Below, piece by piece: positions 48,015-57,428 of a stretch of 64,000 nucleotides of DNA. The position numbers and the translations under genes are program-made. This DNA comes from an uncultured Parvularculaceae bacterium (lineage in GTDB: Bacteria > Pseudomonadota > Alphaproteobacteria > Caulobacterales > Parvularculaceae): contig CAMYLZ010000025.1 of assembly GCA_947259375.1 (NCBI GenBank), forward strand, positions 1 to 64,000, read 5' to 3'. The notes beneath the pieces are model-generated. The model saw only the letters and a list, made by a program, of their open reading frames with translations, was not told where the DNA came from and did no database searches. Every line of letters begins with the position of its first letter. The first letter of the stretch is position 1.

Positions 48015-51000
48015 ATGAACGATCACAACGACGACAAGCCGCAACGCACGCCGCCGACAAAGATTGGCCATCTGTCATTTACCGATGCGCCTGAGCCGGT
48101 TGGCGCGCCGGACGACCGTTCGCCAGTTGGTGAAATCGAGTCTGATGACGCCGCCGCGTCCGCAGGCGAGGCTGAGCGTGGCCATGAGGCGTTGGGGGAT
48201 GACGCGCTTGTTGAGGAGGCTTCGAGCGAGGACCGGCTACGCGGAGAGATTAAAGAAGAGGCCGCATCGCCTCTGTGGGTCGGTAAAATGGAGCCGGAAT
48301 CGGCGGAACCTGAAAATGCCGAGCCGGAAATGACCCCACCGGAAACACCAGAATCCGCAAATGCAGAATCCGAACTGCCAGAGCCGGAAATAAACGAACC
48401 GGAAACGCTTGAACTTGGCGAAGACGAAATCCATGGCTCGCCACATGCGTCGCCGGTTGAGGATGAACACTCATTTCAGCATCACGAGGAATATGGCGAC
48501 CCCGGCGAGGATGAGGCGAGCGGGGAAGTCTTCGCGGCGGCGCCGGACCCGGATCATGCGGATGATGACGGCGAACTGGTGCTCGGCGAAGAGGATGAAG
48601 CGGCGCAATCAGCACCCCTTGCAGCGCCGGCGCGCCGCGTTTCGCGCGAACCCGTTGACGCGCCGAAGCCGAAGCAGCGCGCGCGTGGAAATGGCGACGG
48701 CGATGGCGGGAACAACCGCGCGGGCAATGGCGGCGGGGGCTTTTTCGGCGGTATGCTAAGATTTATCGGCTTTGGCTTTGCGGTGGCGGCGCTTGGCGTG
48801 GTCGGCGTTGCTGGCGTTGCGGCGTGGTATATTAACGAGCTCAACAAAAATCTTCCGGACTACCAGCAGCTTGCAGAATATGCGCCGCCAGTGACAACCC
48901 GCGTATATGCCGGGGACGGATCACTGGTCGCCGAATTTGCGCGGGAACGGCGCTTATTCGTGCCGATCGAGTCGATGCCGGATCACGTGAAATATGCGTT
49001 TGTTTCGGCAGAGGACAAGTCGTTTTACGAGCATAACGGTATTGATTTTCGCGGAATTACCCGCGCGCAGATTTCGAATGTTGGCAATATCCTGCGCGGG
49101 CGGCGGCTGGAGGGCGGTTCGACCATTACGCAACAGGTCGCAAAGAACTTTCTGCTGACTAGCGAACAGAAGATCGAACGCAAGCTGCGTGAAATGCTGA
49201 TCGCGCGAAAGATGGAGCGCACCTACACCAAGGATCATATTCTTGAGCTCTATCTGAATGAGATCTATCTCGGTAATCGCTCCTATGGCGTTGCGGCGGC
49301 GGCGCTCAACTACTTTGATAAATCGCTCTTGGATCTGACGATTGCGGAGGCTGCGTATCTTGCCGCGATCACTAAAGGGCCGAGCAATTATCATCCAATC
49401 AATCATGAAGAGCGCGCTGTCACTCGCCGGAATTGGGTGATTGGCCGGCTGCTCGCCGACGGACGCATCACCGAAGAAGAAGCGCGCGATGCGCAAAGCC
49501 AGCCGCTGGGCGCTGATATTGCGCCGCCGCTCGGCGCACGCGACTGGACCATGGAATATTTCGCCGAGGAAGTCCGTAAGCAGATTGTCGATCTTTACGG
49601 CGTTGAGGCGCTTTACGATGGCGGGCTCGCGGTGCGGACGTCCGTTGATCCGCATTTGCAGAAAAAAGCCGGGGAGGCGCTGCGCCGCTGGCTTGTCGCT
49701 TATGATATGCGCCATGGCTGGCGCGGTCCCTTGTCCAAGATCGAATTGGGCGATGCGTGGATCGAAACGCTCGGGGAGGAAGTCGAAGCGTTGCGTAAGA
49801 CCCGCAAGGTGTCTGACGATATGGCGCCCTGGCGGCCTGCCGTGGTGCTGTCGGTTTCCGACGCAGCGGCGCGCATCGGTTTTCCGGATGGCGCAGAAGC
49901 GGATATCCCGGTCGAGCTTCTCTGGTGGGCGCGCGATTATGTTTCGGCCAATAGTCTCGGCGAAGAAGTCAACGCTGCGTCAGATGTCCTCTCGGCGGGC
50001 GATGTCGTTTATGTCGAGAAATATCTTGAGGCGCGGCTGCCGAAAAAAGATCCGGATGCGGAGGGCGAAGGCCGCCCGGCGCCGGAGAGCGCCTATGCGC
50101 TGCGCCAAGCGCCGGCGGTCAATGGCGGGCTGATCGCCATGGACCCCCATACGGGCCGGGTGCTCGCCATGGTCGGCGGCTTTTCGTTCCAAATGTCGGA
50201 ATTCAATCGCGCCGTGCAGGCTGAACGCCAGCCGGGCTCGACATTCAAACCCTTTGTTTACTCGGTGGCGCTCGACAGCGGTTACAACCCGTCTTCGATC
50301 GTGCTTGACGCGCCCTTCGTCGCGCCGAGCCTCGATAGCTGGTACAAGCCGGGCAATTATATTGAAGGGCGCTATTACGGTCCGTCGACGCTGCGGCTCG
50401 GTATTGAGCAATCGCGCAACGCCATGACCGCACGGCTTGCACAAGATCTCGGCATTGGCCGTATCCTCGAATATGTCAATCGTTTCAAGCTTTCCGACAG
50501 ATTGCCGCGCGAATTGGCGATTTCCTTGGGGGCTGGCGAGACGACACTGATGCGCATCACCGCCGGTTATTCGGTATTCGTCAATGGCGGCAAAGGCGTG
50601 GAGCCGGTGCTGATCGACCGGATCCAGGATCGGACGGGCAAGACTATTTACAAGCGCGACCAACGCCAATGCCCGACCTGCGACGCTGAATTCTGGTCGG
50701 AACAGGCGGAACCGCAATTGGCTGATACGCGCCGCCAGGTGATGGATCCGCGCACCGCCTATCAGATCACGTCGATCCTCGAAGGCGTCGTCATCCGCGG
50801 CACAGGGACGGCGGTGCGCCGCGCCAGCCGCAAGCCGATCGCGGGCAAGACCGGCACCACAAATGATTACAAGGATGCGTGGTTTGTCGGCTTCTCACCG
50901 GACCTTGCCGCGGGGGTCTATGTGGGCTTCGACATGCCGCAGACGCTGGGGCAGGGCGAAGCAGGCGGCAAGGTCGCCGCGCCGATCTTTGCGGATTTCA

Positions 51001-51242
51001 TGGTCGAGGCGCTCAAAGACGATGCCGGCATTCCATTCCGGGTGCCGTCCGGCGTGCGTCTGGTGCGGGTCAATGCCAAAACCGGCAAACCGGCGGGGCC
51101 GGGTGATTCAAATGTCATCCTTGAAGCGTTCAAAGGTGATGATGTGCCGGGCGCCGACCGCCTCCAGGACTTCAATATCGATCTCTTGAGCGCCGCCCCG
51201 CGCGGCGAAGAGGAAGAAGAAGACCTCAACGGCCTTTACTAG
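48015..51242 (+). CDS. mrcA: Penicillin-binding protein 1A with long acidic N-terminal cytoplasmic extension
   Basis: Transglycosylase AFVSAEDKSFYEHNGIDFRGI, EGGSTITQQVAKNFLL; transpeptidase RQPGSTFKPFVYSVALD, RKPIAGKTGTTNDYKDAWF. Confidence 0.94.
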   Translation: MNDHNDDKPQRTPPTKIGHLSFTDAPEPVGAPDDRSPVGEIESDDAAASAGEAERGHEALGDDALVEEASSEDRLRGEIKEEAASPLWVGKMEPESAEPENAEPEMTPPETPESANAESELPEPEINEPETLELGEDEIHGSPHASPVEDEHSFQHHEEYGDPGEDEASGEVFAAAPDPDHADDDGELVLGEEDEAAQSAPLAAPARRVSREPVDAPKPKQRARGNGDGDGGNNRAGNGGGGFFGGMLRFIGFGFAVAALGVVGVAGVAAWYINELNKNLPDYQQLAEYAPPVTTRVYAGDGSLVAEFARERRLFVPIESMPDHVKYAFVSAEDKSFYEHNGIDFRGITRAQISNVGNILRGRRLEGGSTITQQVAKNFLLTSEQKIERKLREMLIARKMERTYTKDHILELYLNEIYLGNRSYGVAAAALNYFDKSLLDLTIAEAAYLAAITKGPSNYHPINHEERAVTRRNWVIGRLLADGRITEEEARDAQSQPLGADIAPPLGARDWTMEYFAEEVRKQIVDLYGVEALYDGGLAVRTSVDPHLQKKAGEALRRWLVAYDMRHGWRGPLSKIELGDAWIETLGEEVEALRKTRKVSDDMAPWRPAVVLSVSDAAARIGFPDGAEADIPVELLWWARDYVSANSLGEEVNAASDVLSAGDVVYVEKYLEARLPKKDPDAEGEGRPAPESAYALRQAPAVNGGLIAMDPHTGRVLAMVGGFSFQMSEFNRAVQAERQPGSTFKPFVYSVALDSGYNPSSIVLDAPFVAPSLDSWYKPGNYIEGRYYGPSTLRLGIEQSRNAMTARLAQDLGIGRILEYVNRFKLSDRLPRELAISLGAGETTLMRITAGYSVFVNGGKGVEPVLIDRIQDRTGKTIYKRDQRQCPTCDAEFWSEQAEPQLADTRRQVMDPRTAYQITSILEGVVIRGTGTAVRRASRKPIAGKTGTTNDYKDAWFVGFSPDLAAGVYVGFDMPQTLGQGEAGGKVAAPIFADFMVEALKDDAGIPFRVPSGVRLVRVNAKTGKPAGPGDSNVILEAFKGDDVPGADRLQDFNIDLLSAAPRGEEEEEDLNGLY

Positions 51243-51326
51243 TTCGGCGACAATGAATACGAACACGGGCCCGGCGCTTGGGGCTTGTTGATCCCGCGCC
51301 GGCGCATCAGTGCAGGAGACATTCCC

Positions 51327-52434
51327 ATGCGCGCGGAAATGGAAGCGCTTGTCGGTGAAATCAAGCAGTCGGTCGAACTGCTGAGGAGGCGTCTTTGACT
51401 GGGATAAGGCGCAAAAAGAGCTAGGCGAGTTAAACGCCAAGGCTGAAGATCCGCATCTCTGGGACAATCCGGAAGAAGCCCAGGCGCTGATGCAAAAACG
51501 CACGGCGCTGGTAAGCCAGATGAATGCGGTCGGCGAAATTCAGAGCGAACTGGACGATCTCGTCGAGCTTGCGGCGCTTGCCGCCGAAGAGGATGACGAC
51601 GATAGCCTCGATGAAACGCAAGAGCTGATGGCGGCGTTGCACAAGCGCGCAGCCAAAGCCGAGATCGAGGCGCTTCTCTCCGGCGAGGCGGACGCGAATG
51701 ACTGCTTTGTCGAAATTCACCCTGGCGCGGGCGGCACTGAATCTAACGACTGGGCGTCGATGCTGTTGCGCATGTATGTGCGCTGGGCGAAAGCGCGCAG
51801 CTATAAAGTCGATGTTATTGAGGAGCAGCCGGGCGAAGAAGCGGGGATCAAATCGGCAACCATTCAGGTCAAAGGGCATAACGCTTATGGCTGGCTGAAG
51901 ACCGAGTCTGGCGTGCACAGGCTGGTTCGTATTTCGCCATTTGATTCCAATGCGCGCCGGCATACGTCATTCGCTTCGGTCTGGGTTTATCCGGTCGTTG
52001 ACGATAATATCGATATCGACGTCAATGAAAGCGATTGCCGCGTTGATACATTCCGCGCGTCTGGCGCTGGCGGACAGCATGTGAACACCACCGACTCGGC
52101 TGTGCGCATCACGCATATTCCGACCGGCATCGTCGTGCAGTGCCAGAATGAGCGCTCGCAGCACAAGAACCGCGCGACCTGCTGGAACATGCTCAAAGCG
52201 CGGCTGTATGAACAGGAGCTGCAAAAACGCGAGGAAGCAGCGCAGGCAGAGGCGGAATCAAAGACGGATATCGGTTGGGGCCACCAGATCCGCTCTTATG
52301 TGCTGCAACCCTATCAGATGGTGAAGGATCTGCGCACGCAGGTTGAAAAGCCGGACCCCGATGCGGTCCTAGGCGGCGCATTGGATGATTTCATGAATGC
52401 CGCGCTTGCTCAGCGCGTTGGCGGCGACGCTTAA
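51327..52434 (+). CDS. prfB: Peptide chain release factor 2, expressed by +1 programmed ribosomal frameshift at 51393-51399
   Basis: Frame 1 [23 protein letters not shown] then CTT TGA C; +1 frame continues [29 protein letters not shown] into the listed [23 protein letters not shown]. Confidence 0.96.
51384..51399 (+). promoter_or_regulatory. prfB programmed frameshift site
   Basis: AGGAGG-CGT-CTT-TGA-C: SD-like sequence 3 nt upstream of the slippery CTT, in-frame UGA followed by C. Confidence 0.95.
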
Positions 52435-52845
52435 TCCCCGACATTAAGGGCGCGCTTTTCACTTTAAGGCGCGGCCGCGTTCTTGCCGCCTGTGCGGCGT
52501 CGATCCTCCGAATACGCACGACTTCGCAAGTGCGGCGAGCATACGCTTGCTCGCGCGGAGCATGACCGGCTACAGAAATTAGGATTTTGTTAATAAAGGT
52601 TACCAAAACGTTTAAAAGTGAATATGGTTAATGCGGGTTTTGGTTGACGCTGCGCGCATCCTGTTATTCGATAGTCCTTGTAGGTACTATCCCATCTTTG
52701 TACCGATGAATGGATTGTTTAACCAAGCACGGAGCAAAAATTCTGATACGAGTTTGAACGAAGGAACATAAATCCCGGACCACGCAACAGAACACATTCG
52801 GAAAAGATAGCGAAAACTGGCAAGCTGGCTAGGGATTGATGGAAG

Positions 52846-52877
52846 CGCGCGAGGATAGCGATATCCTCGCGCGTTTT
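52846..52877 (+). terminator. Strong intrinsic terminator in the prfB-abgT intergenic region
   Basis: Perfect 12-bp stem CGCGCGAGGATA-GCGA-TATCCTCGCGCG followed by TTTT. Confidence 0.85.
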
Positions 52878-53032
52878 GCGCTTAATGGGTGCGGAGTTTT
52901 AGGGCGCTTTTCGTCAGGGCGCTGCCGGCAAGGTTCAATGAAATCCCGGCTCAGGCATCGGGCGCTGCACGCTGATTTGATCTTGTGCGCGATTTTCGCC
53001 AATGTCGCCGGAAAATTTTGGGAGGTGCATCA

Positions 53033-54619
53033 ATGGCGAATGCAAGTGCAAACGCAGCCACAGCCGATACGCAAAAAGGCGTTCTCGGATGGATCGAGCG
53101 GACCGGCAACAGGTTGCCGGACCCGGTCTTCATTTTCTTTTACCTGATCCTCGTGCTTGTCGCGGTCAGCATCGTCGCCGGCCTGTTCGGCTATTCCGCG
53201 CCGCATCCGACGCTGAAGGTCGAGGGCACGGGCGAACCGCAGATCATTACCGCCGTCAGCCTTTTGTCGGCGGAAAATATCCAGCGGCTGTGGGTCGACA
53301 TGCCGGCGACCTTCACGCACTTCCATCCGCTCGGCTATGTTCTGGTTGTGATGCTCGGCGCCGGAGTCGCCGAACGCACCGGGCTTTTTGGCACGGCGAT
53401 GCGCGCGGCGGTGCGCCGGGCGCCGAAGTTCCTGTTGACGCCGATGGTCGCGCTTGTCGCCATGGTCGGCAACCTCGCGGCCGATGCAGCCTACGTTGTG
53501 CTGATCCCGCTTGCGGGCGTTTTATTTGCGGCGGCGGGCCGGCATCCGATAGCCGGTATTGCGGCGGCCTTTGCCGGCGTTTCCGGCGGGTTTTCCGCAA
53601 ACCTCCTGCCGGGCCAGCTCGATGCGCTGCTTTTCGGCATCACCGAGGCGGCGGCGGAGTCGATCGTGCCTTCGTGGGACGCGAATATCGCCGGTAACTG
53701 GTTTTTCATCCTGGCGATGACGTTTTTGTTCCTGCCGGTGATCTGGTTCGTCACTGATCGCATCGTTGAGCCGCGCATGGGCGCCTACAAACCCGAAGGC
53801 CCGGCTGGCGAGATGATCAAGGATGGCGACAAGCCATTGACGCCGGAGCAGAAAAAAGGCCTCGCACGGGCCGGCTTTGCCGGGATCGCCGTTTGCGCCT
53901 TGTGGCTGTTCTTCACGATCGGGCCGGGAACGCCGCTGATCGATGAGGCGGCGAAGCCTGAAGCGCGCCTGTCGCCATTCTACAAGTCGCTGGTCGCCGC
54001 ATTTTTCATCCTGTTCCTCGCCGCCGGCTGGGTCTATGGCAAGACGGCAGGCACCGTCACAGGCCATCGCGATATCGTTCGTATGATGGCCGAAGCGATG
54101 GGCGATCTTGCCTATTATCTCGTGCTGGCATTCGCCGCGGCGCATTTCGTCGCCATGTTCGCCTGGTCCAATCTCGGGTTGATTTTCGCGGTGCAGGGCG
54201 CGGCGGGGATCGAGGCGCTGGGCATGCCGATGCCGGTGACGCTGGCCTTGTTGGTGTTGCTGACCGGTGTGGTGAACCTTTTTGTCGGGTCCGCCAGCGC
54301 AAAATGGGCGCTTTTGGCGCCAGTGCTAATCCCGATGCTGATGCTGCTCAACGTGTCGCCGGAGATGACCACCGCAGCTTATCGGGTGGGCGACTCTGCG
54401 ACCAACATCATCACGCCGCTGATGGTTTATTTCCCGTTGATCCTTACCTTCTGCCAGCGCTGGCGTAAGGATTTCGGCCTTGGCAGCCTGACGGCGACGA
54501 TGATCCCGTATTCGGTCTTCCTGATGATCGGCGGCCTTGTGCTGGTCATGGCCTGGGTCGTGCTCGGCCTGCCGTTGGGGCCGGGCGCCGGGCTCGAATA
54601 CACGCTGCCGACGGAGTAG
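53033..54619 (+). CDS. AbgT family transporter (p-aminobenzoyl-glutamate/antimetabolite transporter family)
   Basis: GWIERTGNRLPDPVFIFFYLI, HFHPLGYVLVVMLGAGVAERTGL, NLFVGSASAKWALLAPVLIPMLMLLNVSPEMTTAAYRVGDS. Confidence 0.93.
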   Translation: MANASANAATADTQKGVLGWIERTGNRLPDPVFIFFYLILVLVAVSIVAGLFGYSAPHPTLKVEGTGEPQIITAVSLLSAENIQRLWVDMPATFTHFHPLGYVLVVMLGAGVAERTGLFGTAMRAAVRRAPKFLLTPMVALVAMVGNLAADAAYVVLIPLAGVLFAAAGRHPIAGIAAAFAGVSGGFSANLLPGQLDALLFGITEAAAESIVPSWDANIAGNWFFILAMTFLFLPVIWFVTDRIVEPRMGAYKPEGPAGEMIKDGDKPLTPEQKKGLARAGFAGIAVCALWLFFTIGPGTPLIDEAAKPEARLSPFYKSLVAAFFILFLAAGWVYGKTAGTVTGHRDIVRMMAEAMGDLAYYLVLAFAAAHFVAMFAWSNLGLIFAVQGAAGIEALGMPMPVTLALLVLLTGVVNLFVGSASAKWALLAPVLIPMLMLLNVSPEMTTAAYRVGDSATNIITPLMVYFPLILTFCQRWRKDFGLGSLTATMIPYSVFLMIGGLVLVMAWVVLGLPLGPGAGLEYTLPTE

Positions 54620-54630
54620 CGCGAATGAAA

Positions 54631-54665
54631 AAAAAGCGCGCCGCTTTCGGGCGGCGCGCTTTTAT
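54631..54665. terminator. Likely bidirectional terminator between the abgT-family gene and cobS
   Basis: AAAAAGCGCGCCGC-TTTC-GGGCGGCGCGCTTTTA hairpin with A-tract and T-tract between convergent genes. Confidence 0.88.
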
Positions 54666-54686
54666 TCTCGCATCTCGATTTGCTTG

Positions 54687-55676
54687 TCAGGCGACGCTGA
54701 CCTGCGGCGCGGCTTCGGGCAGATCCTCCCCAAAGGCGCGCTGATAGAACTCCGCGACTGTCGGGCGTTCCAGCTCGTCGCATTTGTTGAGGAATGTTAC
54801 CCGGAAAGCGTAGCCGATATTCTGGAAGATTTCGGCGTTCTGCGCCCAGGTGATGACCGTACGCGGGCTCATCACCGTGGAAATGTCGCCAGCGATGAAG
54901 GCGTTGCGGGTCATGTCGGCGACGCGCACCATGGCGTCGATGGCTTTGCGGCCTTCCTCGGAATTGTAGAGCGGCGCTTTTGCGACGACGATCGCCGCTT
55001 CTTCGTCATGCTCAAGATAATTCAGTGTCGTGACGATTGACCAGCGGTCCATCTGACCCTGGTTGATCTGCTGCGTGCCGTGATAAAGCCCGGTGGTGTC
55101 GCCAAGCCCGATCGTGTTGGTGGTGGCGAACAGGCGGAACCACGGGTTCGGCGTCAACACCTTGTTCTGATCGAGCAGGGTGAGGCGGCCTTTCGCTTCG
55201 AGAACGCGCTGGATGACGAACATCACATCCGGCCGGCCGGCGTCATATTCGTCAAAGACGAGCGCGACCGGGCGTTGAAACGCCCAAGGCAGGATGCCTT
55301 CCTTGAATGCGGTCACCTGAACGCCGTTCTCAACGACGATAGCATCCTTGCCGATTAGGTCGATGCGGCTCACATGGCTGTCGAGATTGACCCGGATGCA
55401 CGGCCAGTTAAGGCGCGAGGCGACTTGCTCGATATGGGTCGACTTGCCGGTGCCGTGATAGCCTTGCACCATGACCCGGCGATTATGCGCGAAGCCCGCG
55501 AGGATCGACAGAGTCGTTTCCGGATCGAAGCGATAAGCCTCGTCCGCCGGGGGGACATATTCATTCGGGCTCTCAAACGCCGGAACGTCGAGATCGATAT
55601 TTACGCCGAAGACCTTCCGCGCTGAAACGGTCTTGGTCGGCTTTTCCGGAAACGCATCGTCAGAAATCACGGACAT
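54687..55676 (-). CDS. cobS: Cobaltochelatase subunit CobS (AAA+ ATPase)
   Basis: [92 protein letters not shown]. Confidence 0.94.
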   Translation of the reverse strand: MSVISDDAFPEKPTKTVSARKVFGVNIDLDVPAFESPNEYVPPADEAYRFDPETTLSILAGFAHNRRVMVQGYHGTGKSTHIEQVASRLNWPCIRVNLDSHVSRIDLIGKDAIVVENGVQVTAFKEGILPWAFQRPVALVFDEYDAGRPDVMFVIQRVLEAKGRLTLLDQNKVLTPNPWFRLFATTNTIGLGDTTGLYHGTQQINQGQMDRWSIVTTLNYLEHDEEAAIVVAKAPLYNSEEGRKAIDAMVRVADMTRNAFIAGDISTVMSPRTVITWAQNAEIFQNIGYAFRVTFLNKCDELERPTVAEFYQRAFGEDLPEAAPQVSVA

Positions 55677-55798
55677 GAGGTTTGTCTTACTCGTTTTTGC
55701 AGGGCGCTGTTAAGCGGGCCGCAATGGCGGGCCGGCCCGATTTCGCCGGAACCTCGCCCGAAAGCGGCCCTGAGACAAGGGTTCTTGGCGCCTAACCG

Positions 55799-56437
55799 TC
55801 AGAGAAACTGCGCTTTCTTGAGAATCTGATGCGCCTTGACCACCTCGGTCAACTGCTCCTCGGCGCTGCGGTCGCCGCCATTGGAATCCGGGTGGAAGCG
55901 GCGCAATAGCTCCGCATAACGCCTGCGGATGTCGCCGGATGGCGCGGCATAGGGCAGGGCCAGCGTATCGAAGGCGTTCACCTGCAGCTTGGTCAGCCGC
56001 TTGCCGCCGCGATAATGGCCGCGAGCTTCGGTCTGGATTTTGGCTTCCTTGCCCACGAGGCCAAAGGCGTCGTCCATATCGGCCGGGCCGCGGGCATTGG
56101 CGGCGGCGCGGGCGCGGTCGTTCTTACCCATCGACCAGGTCGGCCGGTCGCCATATTGGCTCGCCTGACGGACTTTGGCCGCCTCGTCATCGGACAGGCC
56201 GTCGAAATAATTCCAGTTGCGATTATGCTCGCGGGCATGCTGCAGGCAGAGCCAGATCCGCTCGCGCGGATCGCGCGGGGATTTGGGCAGGCTGCACGCC
56301 GCCTTGCTGTCGCAATCGTCGGCCGCACAGGTCTGGTCGCCCGGATCCTCAAATGCGGTTTTGGGTTTCTTCTCTTTGCCAGGCGGCTTGACCCGGATGT
56401 CGAAGCCGAGCCGCGGTTTGTATTTTTTCTGCGTCAT
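55799..56437 (-). CDS. J-domain-containing molecular chaperone family protein
   Basis: Start MTQKKYKPRLGFDIRVKPP; C-terminal J domain ...IRRRYAELLRRFHPDSNGGDRSAEEQLTEVVKAHQIL. Confidence 0.85.
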   Translation of the reverse strand: MTQKKYKPRLGFDIRVKPPGKEKKPKTAFEDPGDQTCAADDCDSKAACSLPKSPRDPRERIWLCLQHAREHNRNWNYFDGLSDDEAAKVRQASQYGDRPTWSMGKNDRARAAANARGPADMDDAFGLVGKEAKIQTEARGHYRGGKRLTKLQVNAFDTLALPYAAPSGDIRRRYAELLRRFHPDSNGGDRSAEEQLTEVVKAHQILKKAQFL

Positions 56438-56510
56438 GCAGTGCAATATGGGGCGGCTCGCGTCTTGACACAATCTTGACGAATAGGCTTGTTACGGGTT
56501 GTGTGCGGCC

Positions 56511-56792
56511 ATGTCTGTTGCTCAATCCATCCGAACAAAATTATCCGAAGCGCTCAAGCCGGAAACGCTGCGCGTTGAGGATGAATCGCACCTTCATGCC
56601 GGTCACGCCGGGGCGCGCGAAGGCGGTGAATCGCATTTTCGCATTTATGTGGTCGCCGGCGCGTTTGAGGGGCTCTCGCGCGTTGCGCGCCAGCGTCTCG
56701 TCAATGATGTGCTTCGAGAGGAATTGGGCGGGCCGGTTCACGCGCTCGCGATGAAAACGCTCACCCCCGACGAAGCTGCGCAAGACCTTTAG
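56511..56792 (+). CDS. bolA: BolA family protein
   Basis: LRVEDESHLHAGHAGAREGGESHFRIYVVAGAFEGLSRVARQRLVNDVLREEL. Confidence 0.92.
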   Translation: MSVAQSIRTKLSEALKPETLRVEDESHLHAGHAGAREGGESHFRIYVVAGAFEGLSRVARQRLVNDVLREELGGPVHALAMKTLTPDEAAQDL

Positions 56793-56828
56793 CCGCAAGC
56801 CGAGCAGCCACCAAAACCTTAAGCGAGC

Positions 56829-57428
56829 ATGTCCATGCAACTTCCCGGCGCGCCGGCGGTTTACGCCTTGATCATCGCGAACATCATTCCGAGCATCTAC
56901 GCGCTTTCAATCGATCGTGGGTTCGTTGGCGGTTACGCGTTCAATGTGGGCGCGCTGGCGCATCGCGGGCAGCATTATCGCGTCTTCACGTCATCTTTTC
57001 TGCATGGCGATTATTTCCATCTCGCCTTCAACATGATGACGCTTTTGTTTTTTGGCCCGGAAGTGGAAAAGCTTCTTGGTGCGGATGGATTTCTTGTCGT
57101 GTATTTCGGCGCAATCCTGGCGAGCGGGATCGTCTCATTCTATGCTAACCGCAATGATCCGACATACACCTCGGTCGGCGCTTCTGACGGTGTTTCGGGC
57201 GTCATCCTGGCCTATTGTCTGTTCTACCCGCTTGATAAAATCTACTTCATGTTTGTGCCATTCGGTATTCCGGCAATCATATATGGCGTTTTGTTCATGG
57301 CGATCTCGGCGAGCATGATGGGCGGCGGCGGGCGTATCGCGCATGAAGGCCATCTTGGCGGCGCGATTGCAGGCGTTATCCTTACGCTGATGATGCGTCC
57401 GGAAATTATCACGCAGATTTTCAGTTAA
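56829..57428 (+). CDS. Rhomboid family intramembrane serine protease
   Basis: SSFLHGDYFHLAFNMMTL, TSVGASDGVSG catalytic Ser loop, IAHEGHLGGAIAG catalytic His helix. Confidence 0.88.
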   Translation: MSMQLPGAPAVYALIIANIIPSIYALSIDRGFVGGYAFNVGALAHRGQHYRVFTSSFLHGDYFHLAFNMMTLLFFGPEVEKLLGADGFLVVYFGAILASGIVSFYANRNDPTYTSVGASDGVSGVILAYCLFYPLDKIYFMFVPFGIPAIIYGVLFMAISASMMGGGGRIAHEGHLGGAIAGVILTLMMRPEIITQIFS

